62,000 bases of DNA from Nymphaea colorata. Its lineage: Eukaryota > Streptophyta > Magnoliopsida > Nymphaeales > Nymphaeaceae. Location of the stretch: assembly GCF_008831285.2 (NCBI RefSeq), contig NC_045143.1:19986854-20048853 (forward strand), in the 5' to 3' direction. Below are positions 1 to 11,957 of this stretch, one piece after another. The first letter of the stretch is position 1; the number at the start of each line of letters is the position of its first letter. The notes below the pieces were generated by a model. That model ran no database searches. It saw nothing but the letters and a program-made list of their open reading frames with translations, and was not told the DNA's origin. The position numbers and the translations under genes were made by a program.

Positions 1-1630
1 GTTTTTGAAACCAGCGTTCATTAACATGTAATTATTTTTATTTAAAATCACTTGTTCATTTAAATGTTGTTTTCATTTTCATTTTCGTATATTATTTTGC
101 ATATATACATAAATCTATACTACTGTATTTCTATACCCATAATTTCTAAAATTACAAGTGTTTCTATATTCATGCCTAAACCGTATCAATATCCATGTGA
201 CTCTACCCATACCTAAACCATATCAGTATCCATGTGACTTAAGGTGGAGTAGTCGTTTGAGTTTGGTAAGTGTCTCTCCATGACATCGTGCTTCTGTTAA
301 AAAGCTGCATGAATCGGTTTAAGCTGCCGTCTTTTTATTTCAGCTTTAAAAGTTGACATTGATGTCCTCACAGTGAGACGTGTTCTGGGAAAAATGTTTG
401 AACATATTGACATGTTTGCTTGGTAATAAAATGAGCAAAAAAGTGCCATCGATTGATAGCATCCAGCGGTTCATCTTATACAACAAAAATACCATGATGT
501 TATTTGCATCATTGTTTTATTATACCCTTGCATATGAAGTTCGACCATCATCGTATATGTTAATTTGTTTTACATTAGCAACTTTTTTCGCCTTATGTTT
601 TCATGTTTGATAAATCACTGTGGTTACTTAGGCACTACAGTTGGACACATGGTAAGAAGGTGTCATCAACTATTAAATCAAAAAAATCATTCTATATGAC
701 AAATTGCTATGCCACTATTTTTGCCATTAGTTCATTCTACCATCATATATGTAGTTTGACGATCATCGTGTGCATTATTTTGTTGTCACAAGAGCTATAG
801 CTTAAATTGCTACATATCAGTGCACCCCTGTTAAATTGCTTTGGTTTTCTTATTTATTTCACTATTGTTGTCTATGTAGTTTGATGTATGCATGCTTAGT
901 TGTTTTCGTTAATATGCTTATTCGCCACAATGGTAACTCGTACACCGCATAGATTTCATGCCTGCTGAGTTGCTGTAATTTCACCATGTTTGCTTTATTC
1001 ATTATGTTGTTATGTGCATTATTTACATCTCAAGTATTATAAATCACAACCATTATAAACGTTGGTTCGCTTCATTTTGGTAACTTGTTGCACCATGTTT
1101 TTTTCATGTCTTCTAAATCACTATATTATATAGCCCCACTCTTTGTGAGTGGTTTGCACGAAGCACCAAGATTTTGTTTTGCAAGTGTTTTGTGAGAAAA
1201 GCACAATGCGCACGCCGACAGTTCTTTTATGGATGGTACATCTTGAAGTCTGAATCCTTTTTCTAAGTGAAACTGAAGACAAACGAATAAGCATGACCAT
1301 TGTCAAATGATGCATTGTAAAGCTGTCCTTGTTTGATATTAGTCAATCACGACTGGCAATGACAAGTCTCAAGTAATAAGATGGAAGAATTATGTTGAAG
1401 GTTATATGTTTCCTAACCCACAAGAGAAGATTTGTCACCAGAGTTTTGTGTCACCGAACATGTACGTGCTGACGAAGCGGTCTGGTCACCATCAAAAGAG
1501 TATGGATAGTCTCGAAAATATTGGTACATGTATCAAAGGTAATTTTCAAGTTTATTTAAGCTTTGGGTGCCATGAAATCCATTTGGTTCAAACACACTTT
1601 TGGTATTGATCAGTCTTATGCACCTGTCGA
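1..1630. other. AT-rich intergenic DNA, no gene recognised
   Basis: Only short open frames occur (for example 380-610 and 603-800), with no recognisable domain and no splice-linked continuation. TTTGTT-rich low-complexity DNA dominates. It may contain decayed repeats, but I see no paired ends. Confidence 0.5.
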
Positions 1631-1806
1631 TAGGGGTGGAGATAGAAAATTTTCATAAGAGGTCGAATTAAAGTTTTAAAATTTTGATATGAACCGAAAT
1701 ATCATTTTTCAAAATTTTTATATAGGACAAGTAATTTTTTTTAAAATTTACATGTATTTTTTTAGGTGGGCAAGGGCCCATGTGCTCCCCCTTGGCTCCA
1801 CCCCTA
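1631..1806. mobile_element. hAT-like MITE (176 bp)
   Basis: The segment has perfect 11-bp terminal inverted repeats: TAGGGGTGGAG at the left and CTCCACCCCTA at the right. The flanking 8-mers CCTGTCGA (1623-1630) and CATGTCGG (1807-1814) match at 6 of 8 positions, as expected of an old hAT 8-bp target duplication. The TIR starts with YAGGG, as many hAT ends do. It has no coding capacity, and the centre is AT-rich with a GGGCAAGGGCCC block near the right end. It is non-autonomous; the superfamily call is inferred from TIR and duplication length. Confidence 0.6.
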
Positions 1807-2001
1807 CATGTCGGCTAGTCCTTCCTGTATCCATACAGGCCTTTCCAACTCACTGAATTCGGCGTCCTTGTCAAATCAGCAAGGTAGTTCAACACGTGTT
1901 CCTCAAACTGTAGATGGAACTGTCTTGCCCCCAACTGTCTCCATATCTAGGAGTCTTTTTTACTTCACAATTGTCATATATTTTTAGTTGATGGTCCAAT
2001 A

Positions 2002-2365
2002 TGTTGGATAGTGGCCAGTGAGCCATATCCGAAGATCTCGTAACTGCCCTGCAGTTACGAGATTAACTCAACACGGTCATATTATATAAAGTTTATCTTT
2101 ATCTTTTTTCTAAAAAATCTCTCACACTAACCGCAGCTGGGATTTACTAGGATTTGAGGAAAACCTAAGGGGCTGGCCTATATAAACCTAGCAATAAGTT
2201 GTGTTAATCACTCTCTAGCTGATTTTGCGTGAGGAGCCCCTTAGAAGGAAAACCCTTAATCAAATTCTTCTTCTTCTCCTTTTCTTGTCCTGTTGCTTTA
2301 GAGGTGACCATTCGTGGCTGCAGCACTTGGTTGTGGACGTCATTCCGCTGCCTTTCACTCCAACA
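2002..2365 (+). repeat. Copia-1 left LTR
   Basis: The 364-bp LTR is bounded by TG and CA. It contains a perfect 9-bp-stem inverted repeat, CTCGTAACT / AGTTACGAG (2037-2061). A TATATAAA-type box lies near 2180, upstream of the presumed R region. Confidence 0.9.
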
Positions 2366-2366
2366 G

Positions 2367-2378
2367 TGGTATCAGAGT
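2367..2378 (+). other. Primer-binding site, tRNA-iMet type (Copia-1)
   Basis: TGGTATCAGAGT begins one base after the LTR end and complements the 3' end of plant initiator tRNA-Met, the usual primer for Ty1/copia minus-strand synthesis. Confidence 0.85.
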
Positions 2379-4020
2379 CCGGCTCTTATCGTCCGGCATA
2401 GGTAAGTCATATTTAGAATTGATTAAAGCATGCTTGATCATAGACTAGTCTATGCTGAGTGTAAGCATGTTAAGCTAAAAAGCTCTATGTATACACAAAA
2501 CCATGCTTAAACAGAGTCGGTCACAATATTTGCTTTCTGTACATGTCTTTTAAAGAAGCATGCCGATTACAGATTGCTATATATATTTTGTACATGTAAA
2601 TTAAGGAGAAGAGGCATCGAATATGCTATGTCGATAGATACTATTTGTGAAAAACTTTAATGTACAAAATGGAGGAATTTTTTTTGCTCCCTTTGAGAGC
2701 CTCTGGTCTATGACACTGTAGACCAGGTGACAGACAACGCTAAAAACATAACAAGCTTTGTCGGCCTCACATAGCTAAGAATCTTTAAAAAAAGAAAAAA
2801 GAAAGAAAAAGAAAAAAAAGGGGAAAATATACCTTAAATCTGGATTTCTGTTACAGTCGAAAAATGCATCTCCTTCTTTGGTGCCTATGCTCTCTCTCTG
2901 TTTTGCCTAATTTAAGAGATCTCATATATGTTTTAAAACCATGAAATCCTCTGCTTCCTGTTTCTATAACGATCAGAAATCAGACGCCCTTCAATTTGAG
3001 TTCCAGTCGGCGGTAGAGGAGGAAGACGGCGTTTGACGCCTTGCAAACTTCCTCCTGTCCATCCTCTGAGACCGCCAGGCCTTCGTGCAGTTTATCTGCT
3101 GGTTATGGGGAGCTTGTCTTCCTCATAGGGAAGACAACACAAGCGCAAAGGAAGCCGCGCCGCGGCTGAAAACGCCGAACTGCATAAATGGAGTCGAGCC
3201 AGATTCAGCAGAAGCGGCCTCAGACACCCTCTGAAAAACGAACTCGACTCCTGCAGCCCTTTGTGCGGCAGAAACGAAGGTGGATGGCCTTCTCTCGGTG
3301 GCGGTGGTTGAAGAAGCAGCAGCGAGGCGCGGGAGGCGGAACCCTTGGCTAGGGTTTCATGAGAGAGAAGTCTGTCTCTTGGTGAGGAGAGAGACGACGA
3401 AAGAGAAAATGAGAGAAAACAGGTGAAAAAGGGGCTTATAGTCAAAAGTCAAAAATTACAAAAACAGTCCATCATTTATGAGCTATTTGCAAAAAGGGTG
3501 TTACATTTATCAGAAATTAAAGCCGCAACATTTTTGCTAAAAAGTTATTCAAAAAGAGGCTCGCGGAAGTTAATTTCAATAGAAACCGGGAACTTTATAA
3601 AAAATTACTTTTGGGTATCCTGACAATTATTAAATATTACTAAAAGAGGGTTCCAAAAAATTTATTTTGCAATTTCAGTAGGAAACCGTGATTTTATGAG
3701 AATTTCATAGAGACACCCTCAAGCTTGTTAGAAATTATAAAAGGGGGGTTCTGAAAATAACTCAGAAAAGAGTTATGTATTTATGAGAATTTCATAGAGA
3801 CACCCTCAAACTTGTTTGAAATTATAAAAGAAATGTTCTGAAAATAACTCTCAAAAGAGTTATAAGAGTTATGTATTTAAGTCAAAGTCTTGTTGTTCTA
3901 AATATTATTTTAGAATGTTGTTTGAGATTGATGTACATGCTCTAAAATACTTCATTTAAGATCTCTTGATGTGATATTTATTGTGATTTTTTTTTTCCTT
4001 TTATTAGTATTGTTTTTTAC
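2379..4020. other. Copia-1 untranslated leader with embedded gene-like block
   Basis: This 1.6-kb stretch between primer site and gag has no gag-like coding sequence. From about 2970 to 3420 it is GC-richer and reads on the minus strand like a plant transcript start (a GAAACCCTAGCC motif near 3355, then proline/serine-rich codons). It could be a captured gene fragment or a nested insertion; no ends were found. At about 3695-3865 an imperfect tandem duplication of roughly 87 bp repeats the motif GAGAATTTCATAGAGACACC. Confidence 0.5.
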
Positions 4021-5244
4021 TTGTCATGGGAAATTAACTTAGAAATGACATCAAGAGTGGGAACCTCTGAATTAGCTAAGACTGAGAAATTAAATGGGAC
4101 AAATTTTCATGCATGGAAACGTATGATAATGTTGGCCTTGACTTTGGTAAGACTCATTTATGTGAACAACCAGCCTTCTCCCACTTTAGGAGATAAACCT
4201 ACAAATGAGGAAAGAAAGACACATGAGTCCTTTACCACTGATGACCTGATGGCTAAAACCATCACGTTAACTTTCATGGAAGATGATCAAATTACCGTAT
4301 TTGATGATTGTCCAACAGCTAATGAAATACTTGATATTATATCTTCCAAATACAACACCACTACTGCGATGCACGTACAGTTACTGTTAGAACAGTATAA
4401 TTCCTATAGGATGAAAGAGTCATACAATGTAATGGACTATGTTAATAAGACGTTGGTCATGACTAAATATTTAGTCGTAGTGGGGAATGTTATATCTGAC
4501 AACATGCAGATTAACATAATCCTGAACAGTCTACATCCTTTTTGGGATATGGCAGTTACTGCCTTGAATCTTCAATTTGATAATCTTACTTTAGAATAGT
4601 TTCTTATACAGTTAGCTTTACAACAAGAACGTTTGGCCAAGAGAAAGAATGCAGAACTGATGACAGTCCAGGAAAAACCTGCTAGTAGTCATGTGCCTGT
4701 AAGACCCAAACAATTTAAAAATCGGAATGATGACAAGTTTAATGGTAATTTTGCAGGTACTAAGAAATCTCAAGGAACTGTAGTGAAATGCTGCAGATGC
4801 GGAAAGTCTGGACATATCAGGAAGAACTGCAGGACAAAATTCTCGAATAAGAAAGATAACAATGGTCAGGACCACAACAATAAGAGGAAGCCGCAATGAG
4901 ACTCTGACAGAGAAGTCATATGTGTCGTGTCAGAATGTTTGTTTGTAGATGGAGATTTGACTGGTTGGTGGGTTGATTCAGGAGCTACTCGTCACATTGC
5001 AAAGACAACGAAAGACGTGATTCACATGTAAGAACTAAGTCCTGGAAGAAACAAGGTCAACATGGGAAACAACTCATATTGTGACGTCATGAGAGTTGTG
5101 GCATATCGACTAAATATTGGGGGTACTAGTGTCGTACTCAATGAGGTTTTGTATGTCCTTTCGATGAGAATGAATCTTGTGTCAGTTCCCTTCCCGTACT
5201 CGCTGGGAAAAGTTTTGAACTTCGATTTATTTCAAGGAAAGTAA
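4021..5244 (+). pseudogene. Copia-1 gag and protease region
   Basis: The frame from 4021 encodes a UBN2-type copia Gag, with a TEKLNGTNFHAWKRMI start typical of the nucleic-acid-binding Gag family. A CCHC knuckle (CCRCGKSGHIRKNC) follows near 4790-4835. The aspartic protease motif WWVDSGATRHI lies near 4966-4998. The frame is shared throughout but broken by stops at 4597-4599 (TAG), 4897-4899 (TGA) and 5029-5031 (TAA). The protein would capsid-package and process the element's RNA; it cannot be made intact here. Confidence 0.88.
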
Positions 5245-5339
5245 CAGTGGAAAAACATGCAAGGTCCATGTTTCATAGAAAATTTGTAACAACTTAATGA
5301 TATGAATGAAGCTTTCAGTTCTTCTTATTACGATTGTGC

Positions 5340-6030
5340 AATGAGTGTTAATGTAAACTTATGGCATGAAAGATTAAGTCATATAAGCATAAAAAAGATG
5401 AAGACTCTAGCACAACATGGTTTAATACCTGATATAAATACAAATGATTAGGCGAAATGCGATGGCAAGAAAATTATTTCTGGCTGAAGTAATTCAGGCC
5501 ACTGAACTATTAGAATTAATTCATACTGATATATGTGGACCTTTTAGAGTTCAAACTCATAGTGGCAAGTTATACTTCATAACATTTATTGACGACTTCT
5601 CAAGATTTGAGTATATATACTTGATTAGACACAAGTCGGAAGCACTTGAGAAATTCAAGGAGTACAAATCTGAAGTTGAGAGACAACTTGAGAAGTATAT
5701 TAAAGTTGTAAGGTCTGATCGAGGAGGAGAATACACATCTAATGAATTCTTTGAATACTGCAAAGACCTTGATATTAAATGGTAAAAGACAATGCCTAGA
5801 ACACCACAACAGAATGGTGTGACTGAGAGGTGTAACAGAACCCTCTTGAATATGGTGAGATCCATGTTGGCAGGTGCACTATTACCAAAAATTTTTTGGG
5901 GTGAAGCTGTGTAACAGTTATGTACACAATAAATCGTGTGCCCTGCAAAGCAGTCCCAACTACTCCTTATGAGAGATGGACTGGTGTAAAACCAGATCTG
6001 AGACATCTGAGGGGATGAAGATCTGTAGCA
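5340..6030 (+). pseudogene. Copia-1 GAG-pre-integrase and integrase region
   Basis: LWHERLSHISIKKM near 5360-5402 is the pre-integrase His motif. The integrase core follows: HTDICGPF near 5521-5545, DDFSRF near 5591-5608, a second aspartate in SDRGGEY near 5714-5734, and TPQQNGVTERCNRTL near 5800-5843 with the catalytic glutamate region. The frame differs from gag and is interrupted at 5783-5785 (TAA) and around 5910. Confidence 0.86.
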
Positions 6031-6033
6031 CAT

Positions 6034-8057
6034 GTGAAAATTCTAGATCCAAAAATGAATAAACTAGATAACAGATTAGTAAGATGTGTATTTATTGGAT
6101 ATCCTAAAGGATCAAACAGCTACAAATTATATCATTCAACTATGGAACTTATAGAAAACAGAGATGTAGAGTTAATAGAAGAACTCAATAATAAAGATTT
6201 TGATCTAGTTGAATATCGAAATGATACGCTGGATGATATAATTTATTCAGAGGAACAGTCTGGTAATGAACCGACTGAAGCTCAGTTTGGCAATGAACCA
6301 ATTGAGCAGGAACCGTCCGAGGAACAGTCTGGTAATGAACCGACTGAAGATCAGTTAGGTAATGAACCAACTGATCTGAATACCTCGTCATTTCAGACGT
6401 TGTCAGGTCATAAAAGACTTAGAGCTCCTCCTTCATATTTGAATAATTATTATATATATTTGACAGAGGAGCTATGCTATTCAGTAGATATTGACGAAAT
6501 GTCTGACAATCTGACATATGACGAAGCCATAAGCTCACATGAATCGTTAGATTGGGTGAAAGATATGAATGAAGAAATTGAATTCATAGAAAAGAATAAA
6601 ATCTGAGAATTAATAGATCTTCCTAATGAAAGAAAACTCATTGGATGTAAATGAGTGTTGAGGAAGAAATATAAAGCTGATGGATCAGTAGAAAAGTTCA
6701 AATCCATACTACTGCGAAAGGTTTTTCCCAAAAGGAAGGAATTGATTACTCAGAAACCTATTCGTCGGTTGCAAAGTTTGCATCAATTAGAATAATTTTG
6801 TCTATCACAGCATGTTATGACTTGGATATTTGTGAGATGGATGTGAAGACTGCTTTCCTAAATGGTGAATTGAAAGAAACTATATATATGACTCAACCAC
6901 AGGGATTTGTCGTCAAGGAAAATGAAGACAAAGTGCACAAGCTGAATAAATCGTTATATGGATTAAAACAGTCGCCTAGACAGTGGTATTTTGCTTTTCA
7001 CAAAGCAATTACGAAACTGGGGTTTGTTACAAACCAACTAGATCCCTGTGTATATGTCTGGAAAAGTGGGAGCCTCTTTTGTATTATATCATTATATGTT
7101 GATGACATATTACTAACAGGAAATGATAACGACATGATACTTAAAACGAAGACTTGGCTAAACATGAACTTCGAAATGAAGGACTTGGGCGAAACATCCT
7201 ATATATTAAGAATAAAAATCACTCGATATAGAAACTCAAGAATCCTGAGTTTAAGCCAAGAACGATATAATGATTATATCTTGAAAAAATTTCGTATGTT
7301 AGACTACAAACCTATTGGGACTCCTGTAGCTAAAGGAGCAAACTTAAGCAGGAGTGATTGTCATGGTGAAGGACAACAAATGTTAAATGTTCCATATGCA
7401 CAGGCGGTTGGCAGTCTGATGTATTTAATGCTGTGTAACAGACCAGACATAAGTTTTTCCATCGGTCTGGTAAGTCGTTATCAAAGTAATCCTGGATGGC
7501 CTCATTGACAAGCAGTCAAAAGGATTTTTCGGTACATTAAAGGAACGAAATGACTGAAATTGTCTTATCAAGCAGATAAGCTAACTTTAGTTGGCTATTC
7601 CGATGCAGATTTTGCAGGCTGCAAGGATGACAGTAAATCCACTTCGGGTTATGTTTTCCTCTTTGGAGGTGGAGCGGTAGCCTGGTCTTGTAAGAAACAG
7701 GGATGTGTTACTCAGCACACTCAGGAAGCAGAGTATGTAGCATGTAACGTTGCAACTACTTTTGCTGTCTAGATAAATCGGTTCTTGAAAGACTTGAAAT
7801 TAAATATTGATCATGAACCAGTTCAACTATACTGTGATAATCAGGCAGCGATATCTCTTATGAAAAATGGAGCTATTAGCTCAAAGAGTAAATATATAAT
7901 GGTGAAATACCATTATGTTCATGAAATGATAGAGAAAAATGAAATCTCGGTTGATTACTTACCTACCAATGATATGGTAGCTGATCCCTTAACTAAGGAA
8001 ATATCTAAAGACTTGTTTTCAAAACATGTAGCCCATATGAAGTTAAAGTATATTTGA
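6034..8057 (+). pseudogene. Copia-1 integrase tail, reverse transcriptase and RNase H
   Basis: 6034-6606 encodes the copia integrase C-terminus (VFIGYPKGSNSYKLY) and an acidic linker with internal repeats at 6250-6385. After a frame change, 6798-7508 is [25 protein letters not shown], and the catalytic YVDDILLTGN near 7096-7125. RNase H covers 7560-8057, with SDADFAGC, CDNQAA and the DPLTKE tail. Stops at 6604-6606, 7506-7508 and 7770-7772 disable it. Confidence 0.9.
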
Positions 8058-8204
8058 AAAGTTGTGAAGGGAAAACCAGTGAATGGAAAACCTCGCTGTA
8101 AACCTTGAACAAAGTTACGATGGAAAAACCGGTTATGGAAAACCATGTAACTAAGTAAATCTAAAAAATAGAAAACTCACATATAGTAGAAGCAAACTGG
8201 CGGT

Positions 8205-8223
8205 CTCATGGCCAAGTGGGAGA
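8205..8223 (+). other. Polypurine tract of Copia-1
   Basis: CATGGCCAAGTGGGAGA runs directly into the right LTR TGTTGG, the usual plus-strand priming position. Confidence 0.7.
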
Positions 8224-8583
8224 TGTTGGATAGTGGCCAGTGAGCCATATCCGGAGAACTCGTAACTACCCTGCAGTTACGAGATTAACTCAACACGTTC
8301 ATACTAGATAAAGTTTATCTTTATCTTTTTCCTAAAAAATCCCTCACACTAACCGCAGTTGGGATTTGGGGAAAACCTAAGGGGCTGGCCTATATAAACC
8401 CAGCAATATGTCATGTTAATCACTTTCTAGCTGATTTTGCATGAGGAGCCCCTTAGAAGGAAACCCCTTAATCAAATTCTTCTTCTTCTCTTTTTCTTGT
8501 CTTGCTGCTTTCTACAGAGGTGACCGTTCGTGGCTGCAGCACTTGGGTGTGGACGTCATTCCGCGCTGCCTTTCACTCCAACA
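8224..8583 (+). repeat. Copia-1 right LTR
   Basis: The 360-bp copy is collinear with 2002-2365. The palindromic stem CTCGTAACT / AGTTACGAG is retained (8259-8283), although surrounding bases differ. Confidence 0.9.
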
Positions 8584-9067
8584 CAATATCCTCTTGACCT
8601 CGTCTTCAAACAGTGTCCTCATCCTTGGAGGGGCACAAACAAAGTTTGGCTGATCAACATCTTGCCTGTCCTACTTGGAATCTCAAGTGAAATTTGATCC
8701 TGTATTTGATAAGCACAATTGCCAACCCTTTGCACCGGTAGTGTCGTGATACCAACCCACGGTACACTAACTTCTGCTTCTTTTAAATCTGCAACATAAA
8801 CTTGAACATCACTTCATCGCGAATGTTGAATTATAGGGGCCAGTAGGCCATTTTTCCATGCGATCGATGGCGTTGGTCAGGTAAGCCTCACATTCTAGAG
8901 CCATTCATGGCGCTCTTGCTCGATCCACGTTGCCCCTTGGCACTTATCAAATCAAGCCCTTACAAATAAACGAAGACCAAAAATTACACCGCCAAGGAGG
9001 TGGCGGTCCGGCGGAGCTGATGGGTCCCATCTTAAGGAGCCGCCATAAGGGCAAGTGGCACGTCCCT
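8584..9067. other. Flanking DNA, continuous with 1807-2001 before Copia-1 inserted
   Basis: Removing Copia-1 joins 2001 to 8589. The joined sequence has open stretches such as 1766-1987, but I recognise no protein family. An old repeat or pseudogene is possible. Confidence 0.35.
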
Positions 9068-11671
9068 TAGGGGGCGTTTGATGCGCCGGAAAAACACTAT
9101 TCACCTGGAAAAAAAAATCAAATATTTGAATTTTTTCCATCGTATCAAACATAGAAAGTTTTTTTCGATCGTTGAAGTCGAATTCGGGAAATTTTTTCTG
9201 GAAAAAAATTTCCGTCTGGAGAGACGGAGATTTTTTTATGGAATTATATTTTTGCCCGTTAGGGCACGCGAGCGCGTTTCGCGTTTCTTCTTTTCCTTCC
9301 TGTGCCGCAGCTGCTCCCTCTTCTTTCTCGTTGATGCACCCGCAGACTCCCTCGCGTGCCTCCTCTCCCTCTCCGCATCAGACTGCGATCATCAACCAAA
9401 TCGACCTATTGGAGAGGCTCTCCTCTGCACTCGATCCCTGCTTTCGCAGATCTCTCTCCCCACGATGCCACTGCGCGAGCGACAAATCTGCAGCTAGTTT
9501 TGGCCTCCCGCGACATACTACTCTGGCAACTCGTCCGACCTACTTCTCAAACTCTCTAGCATATCAGCGGCTGTGTGTCAAGTAAGAAATCGCTCGGCCG
9601 TCTTGCTCTTCGTATGCCCTTTGATTTTGTTTTGCTATTGAGAATGGTTTCGAGTTCGTTGGCCGTTTTCCGTTCTACATTTCTTCTTTCCTTGCTGTTT
9701 TGGGTTTCTAATGTTTCATGGTTCCATTTCTTGGGTTTCGATTTTGGGGGTTTGGTTTTGGGATTGGGGTTAAGCGTATTTCTGGCGAGCCACAGGTGTG
9801 ACACCTCTGATCAAAGAAGTCAAGCTTTGCACAGTAAAGTTCAGCAAAACCGCCACCCAACTATCTTTTTAGAGCTATGCTTTTCTGATTTCTACTTTGA
9901 TCAACAATAATTTAGAATAGCATTGCACGACTGCTTGTGCGAGCTTTTCTAACTGCAAAAGTTCAACTTTGCAACATCTTTAGTTTCTTCCAATTTCATT
10001 GGTCTCTTCATGTTTGGAACATCAGACTCCCTCACGACTTACGAGGAAGAAGAAACTCTGAGTTTATGTACTGAGTTACATTACTGTCACTGTTGTTTTG
10101 AGATTAATTCGTCAACTGAACTTTAAATTTTGAAATTTAAAGTTTGGAACTAAGCTTGGGGATTAGATTTCAAAATAGATTTGTGCTGGGCTTTATTTTG
10201 GGTTTCAGTTGGACTTAAAATGGGTTTGCTCATATCAGTTCTGTTCTACTATATTTTGTTTGCCATGATTTTGGTCATGCCTTCACGTTCTCTTTCATGC
10301 ATTTTGCAGAATTAAGCCTTCAACTTAGCTGTTGCCCTTTGAGCAGCTTCAGATTGATGGGGTTGCCTTCAATGGCAGCTTTAGATCGATGGGATTGCTC
10401 ATCAAGACATTTTTCAGATTGCTATGGTTGTAGATGTACCAGGAACAAAAATGATGCACATGGTTTGGCTTTATCTATTTGTCAAAGAAGAGTCGGACGA
10501 GTTATGTTAACCTTTTCTTACATGGTTTGGTGTGACTGTTATAATTACATGTTACTTGTTAGATGCTCACTTATTTATTAATTTTGTTATTGTCATACAA
10601 CTACAGTGAAGATTGCTTAATTAGAAAATTCTAACTCATTTAGTGCTAATTGTTATTGTTATGCAACTAGCATGTTACTTGCTTAATTAGCAAATTCTAA
10701 CTCAATTAGTCCTTTTAACTTAGATGTCTAATGCCTTCATTTCAGCTTTTCATTTGTTTTATTTTAGCCTATTTTTTGTGATTTTTTTTTCTTGTTATGG
10801 TTCTGTTACATTCAGATCTAATGTATATATATTGCAGCGAGTTGGGTGTTTGGTTGAGTACTTGTACTTCTGCAGTTATCTCTGATGTGACACAGGTGGA
10901 TCGGATTTGGCATGACATGAGTTTTATTCACATTTGATTTCAGTTTTTGATAGTTTCTATCAAAGGGTGTTGGTGTTGTTGATCATTGGTGCATGTTGAG
11001 AGTTAGGATAGTGATTCATAAGGCTTCAGCATTCTGCACCTTGCCATATCGTTCTTCTCTAGGATCCACCTACTTTGGTTGTATGTGGGTTTTTGACCAG
11101 GTTTTATGGGATCTTCACCTAACATTCATTATAGTATTTGACAAACTGTGAGTTGCTGCAAGGTGAGGTGATCGGTGACGAATGTCAGGTGACGAGCATG
11201 TACGGCGAGTTATTTCTTGGGTATAATATGACAAAATTATGTATCTCAGAAAAATCTCAAGAAATTTTTTAATAAATTAAAAATATCTTGAAAATTAGGT
11301 AATTGTGGAATAAATAAATTTTTTTAATAATAATACATTGAATTGTTCTAATCGATTGTGTGGGCTAGTATATCCGGTTTATACGTCCATACATGCATAA
11401 CCATGTTGTTGCCATATTTTTGTAAATCTTGATAAATGTTTCGTTATTATCAAACTAAGAATTAAATTTCTGGAAATATATTTCTGTACTATCAAACTTA
11501 GAAATATATAATTGGAAATATATTTCTGAGTCATCACACACACACCAAAATTGAAATTGAATTTTTTTTTTCTCATTCTATTTTTTAATTTTTTTCATTC
11601 CATTTTTTCATTTCCTATATTTTCAGCAATATATTTCCAAATTTTTTTTTTGAGGCCATCAAACGCCCCTG
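9068..11671. mobile_element. Candidate non-autonomous hAT-like element (2.6 kb)
   Basis: The left end TAGGGGGCGTTTGATG and the reverse complement of the right end, CAGGGGCGTTTGATG, form a matching inverted repeat with hAT-style YAGGG starts. No 8-bp target duplication is visible (ACGTCCCT versus AGTGACTT). No transposase frame is present. The interior from about 9260 to 9600 is GC-rich and resembles a plant first exon/5'UTR, followed by intron-like T-rich DNA. That suggests captured host sequence (Pack-type element), which is inference. The right end lies 152 bp before the SurE start codon, so it may supply promoter sequence. Confidence 0.5.
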
Positions 11672-11823
11672 AGTGACTTGTTTTACATGAACGGACCTTC
11701 GTATCGAATCTCTATTGGAATGATGCCAAGAATCACTTCCGCTGGAAAACTGTGTTCTGGTTCGAAATATAACTGATCCCCCTCCCGCATGGCGAGAGTC
11801 AACAGAAGGGGGGAGAGAGAGTG
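11672..11823 (+). promoter_or_regulatory. Proximal promoter / 5'UTR of the SurE gene
   Basis: Only 152 bp separate the hAT-like element end from the ATG. A purine-rich GAGAGTCAACAGAAGGGGGG stretch leads to the start codon, typical of a plant 5'UTR. I see no convincing TATA box, so the transcription start could lie inside the transposon. Confidence 0.4.
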
Positions 11824-11957
11824 ATGGACGGGTCTAAATCTCGTCCGTTGATCTTGGTTACGAATGACGATGGAATCTTTGCACCAGGTTTGAGAGCTCT
11901 TGTTCACGCCCTCGTCTCCACAGGCCGCTACCATGTGAACGTCTGCGCGCCCGATTC
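11824..11957 (+). CDS. SurE: SurE exon 1
   Basis: Codons 1-44 plus two bases of codon 45. It encodes the first strand with metal ligands D15-D16 (NDDG). Donor is GTAGGT. Confidence 0.9.

Larger units (their letters stand above)
2002..8583 (+). mobile_element. Ty1/copia LTR retrotransposon 'Copia-1' (complete, defective)
   Basis: Direct LTRs lie at 2002-2365 and 8224-8583, each starting TGTTGG and ending CCAACA. The 5-bp target duplication CAATA is perfect (1997-2001 and 8584-8588). An initiator-tRNA-Met primer site (TGGTATCAGAG) follows the left LTR after one base, and a purine tract precedes the right LTR. Domain order is gag with zinc knuckle, protease, integrase, RT, RNase H, which defines Ty1/copia. 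LTRs differ at roughly one base in twelve in the first 75 bp, and coding frames carry many stops and at least three frame changes, so this is an old, dead copy. Confidence 0.93.

Noticed and set aside
9172-9585. Serine-rich ORFs near 9.2-9.6 kb as a host gene
   Set aside because: No recognisable domain. They overlap in several frames in a GC-rich stretch inside a likely transposon.
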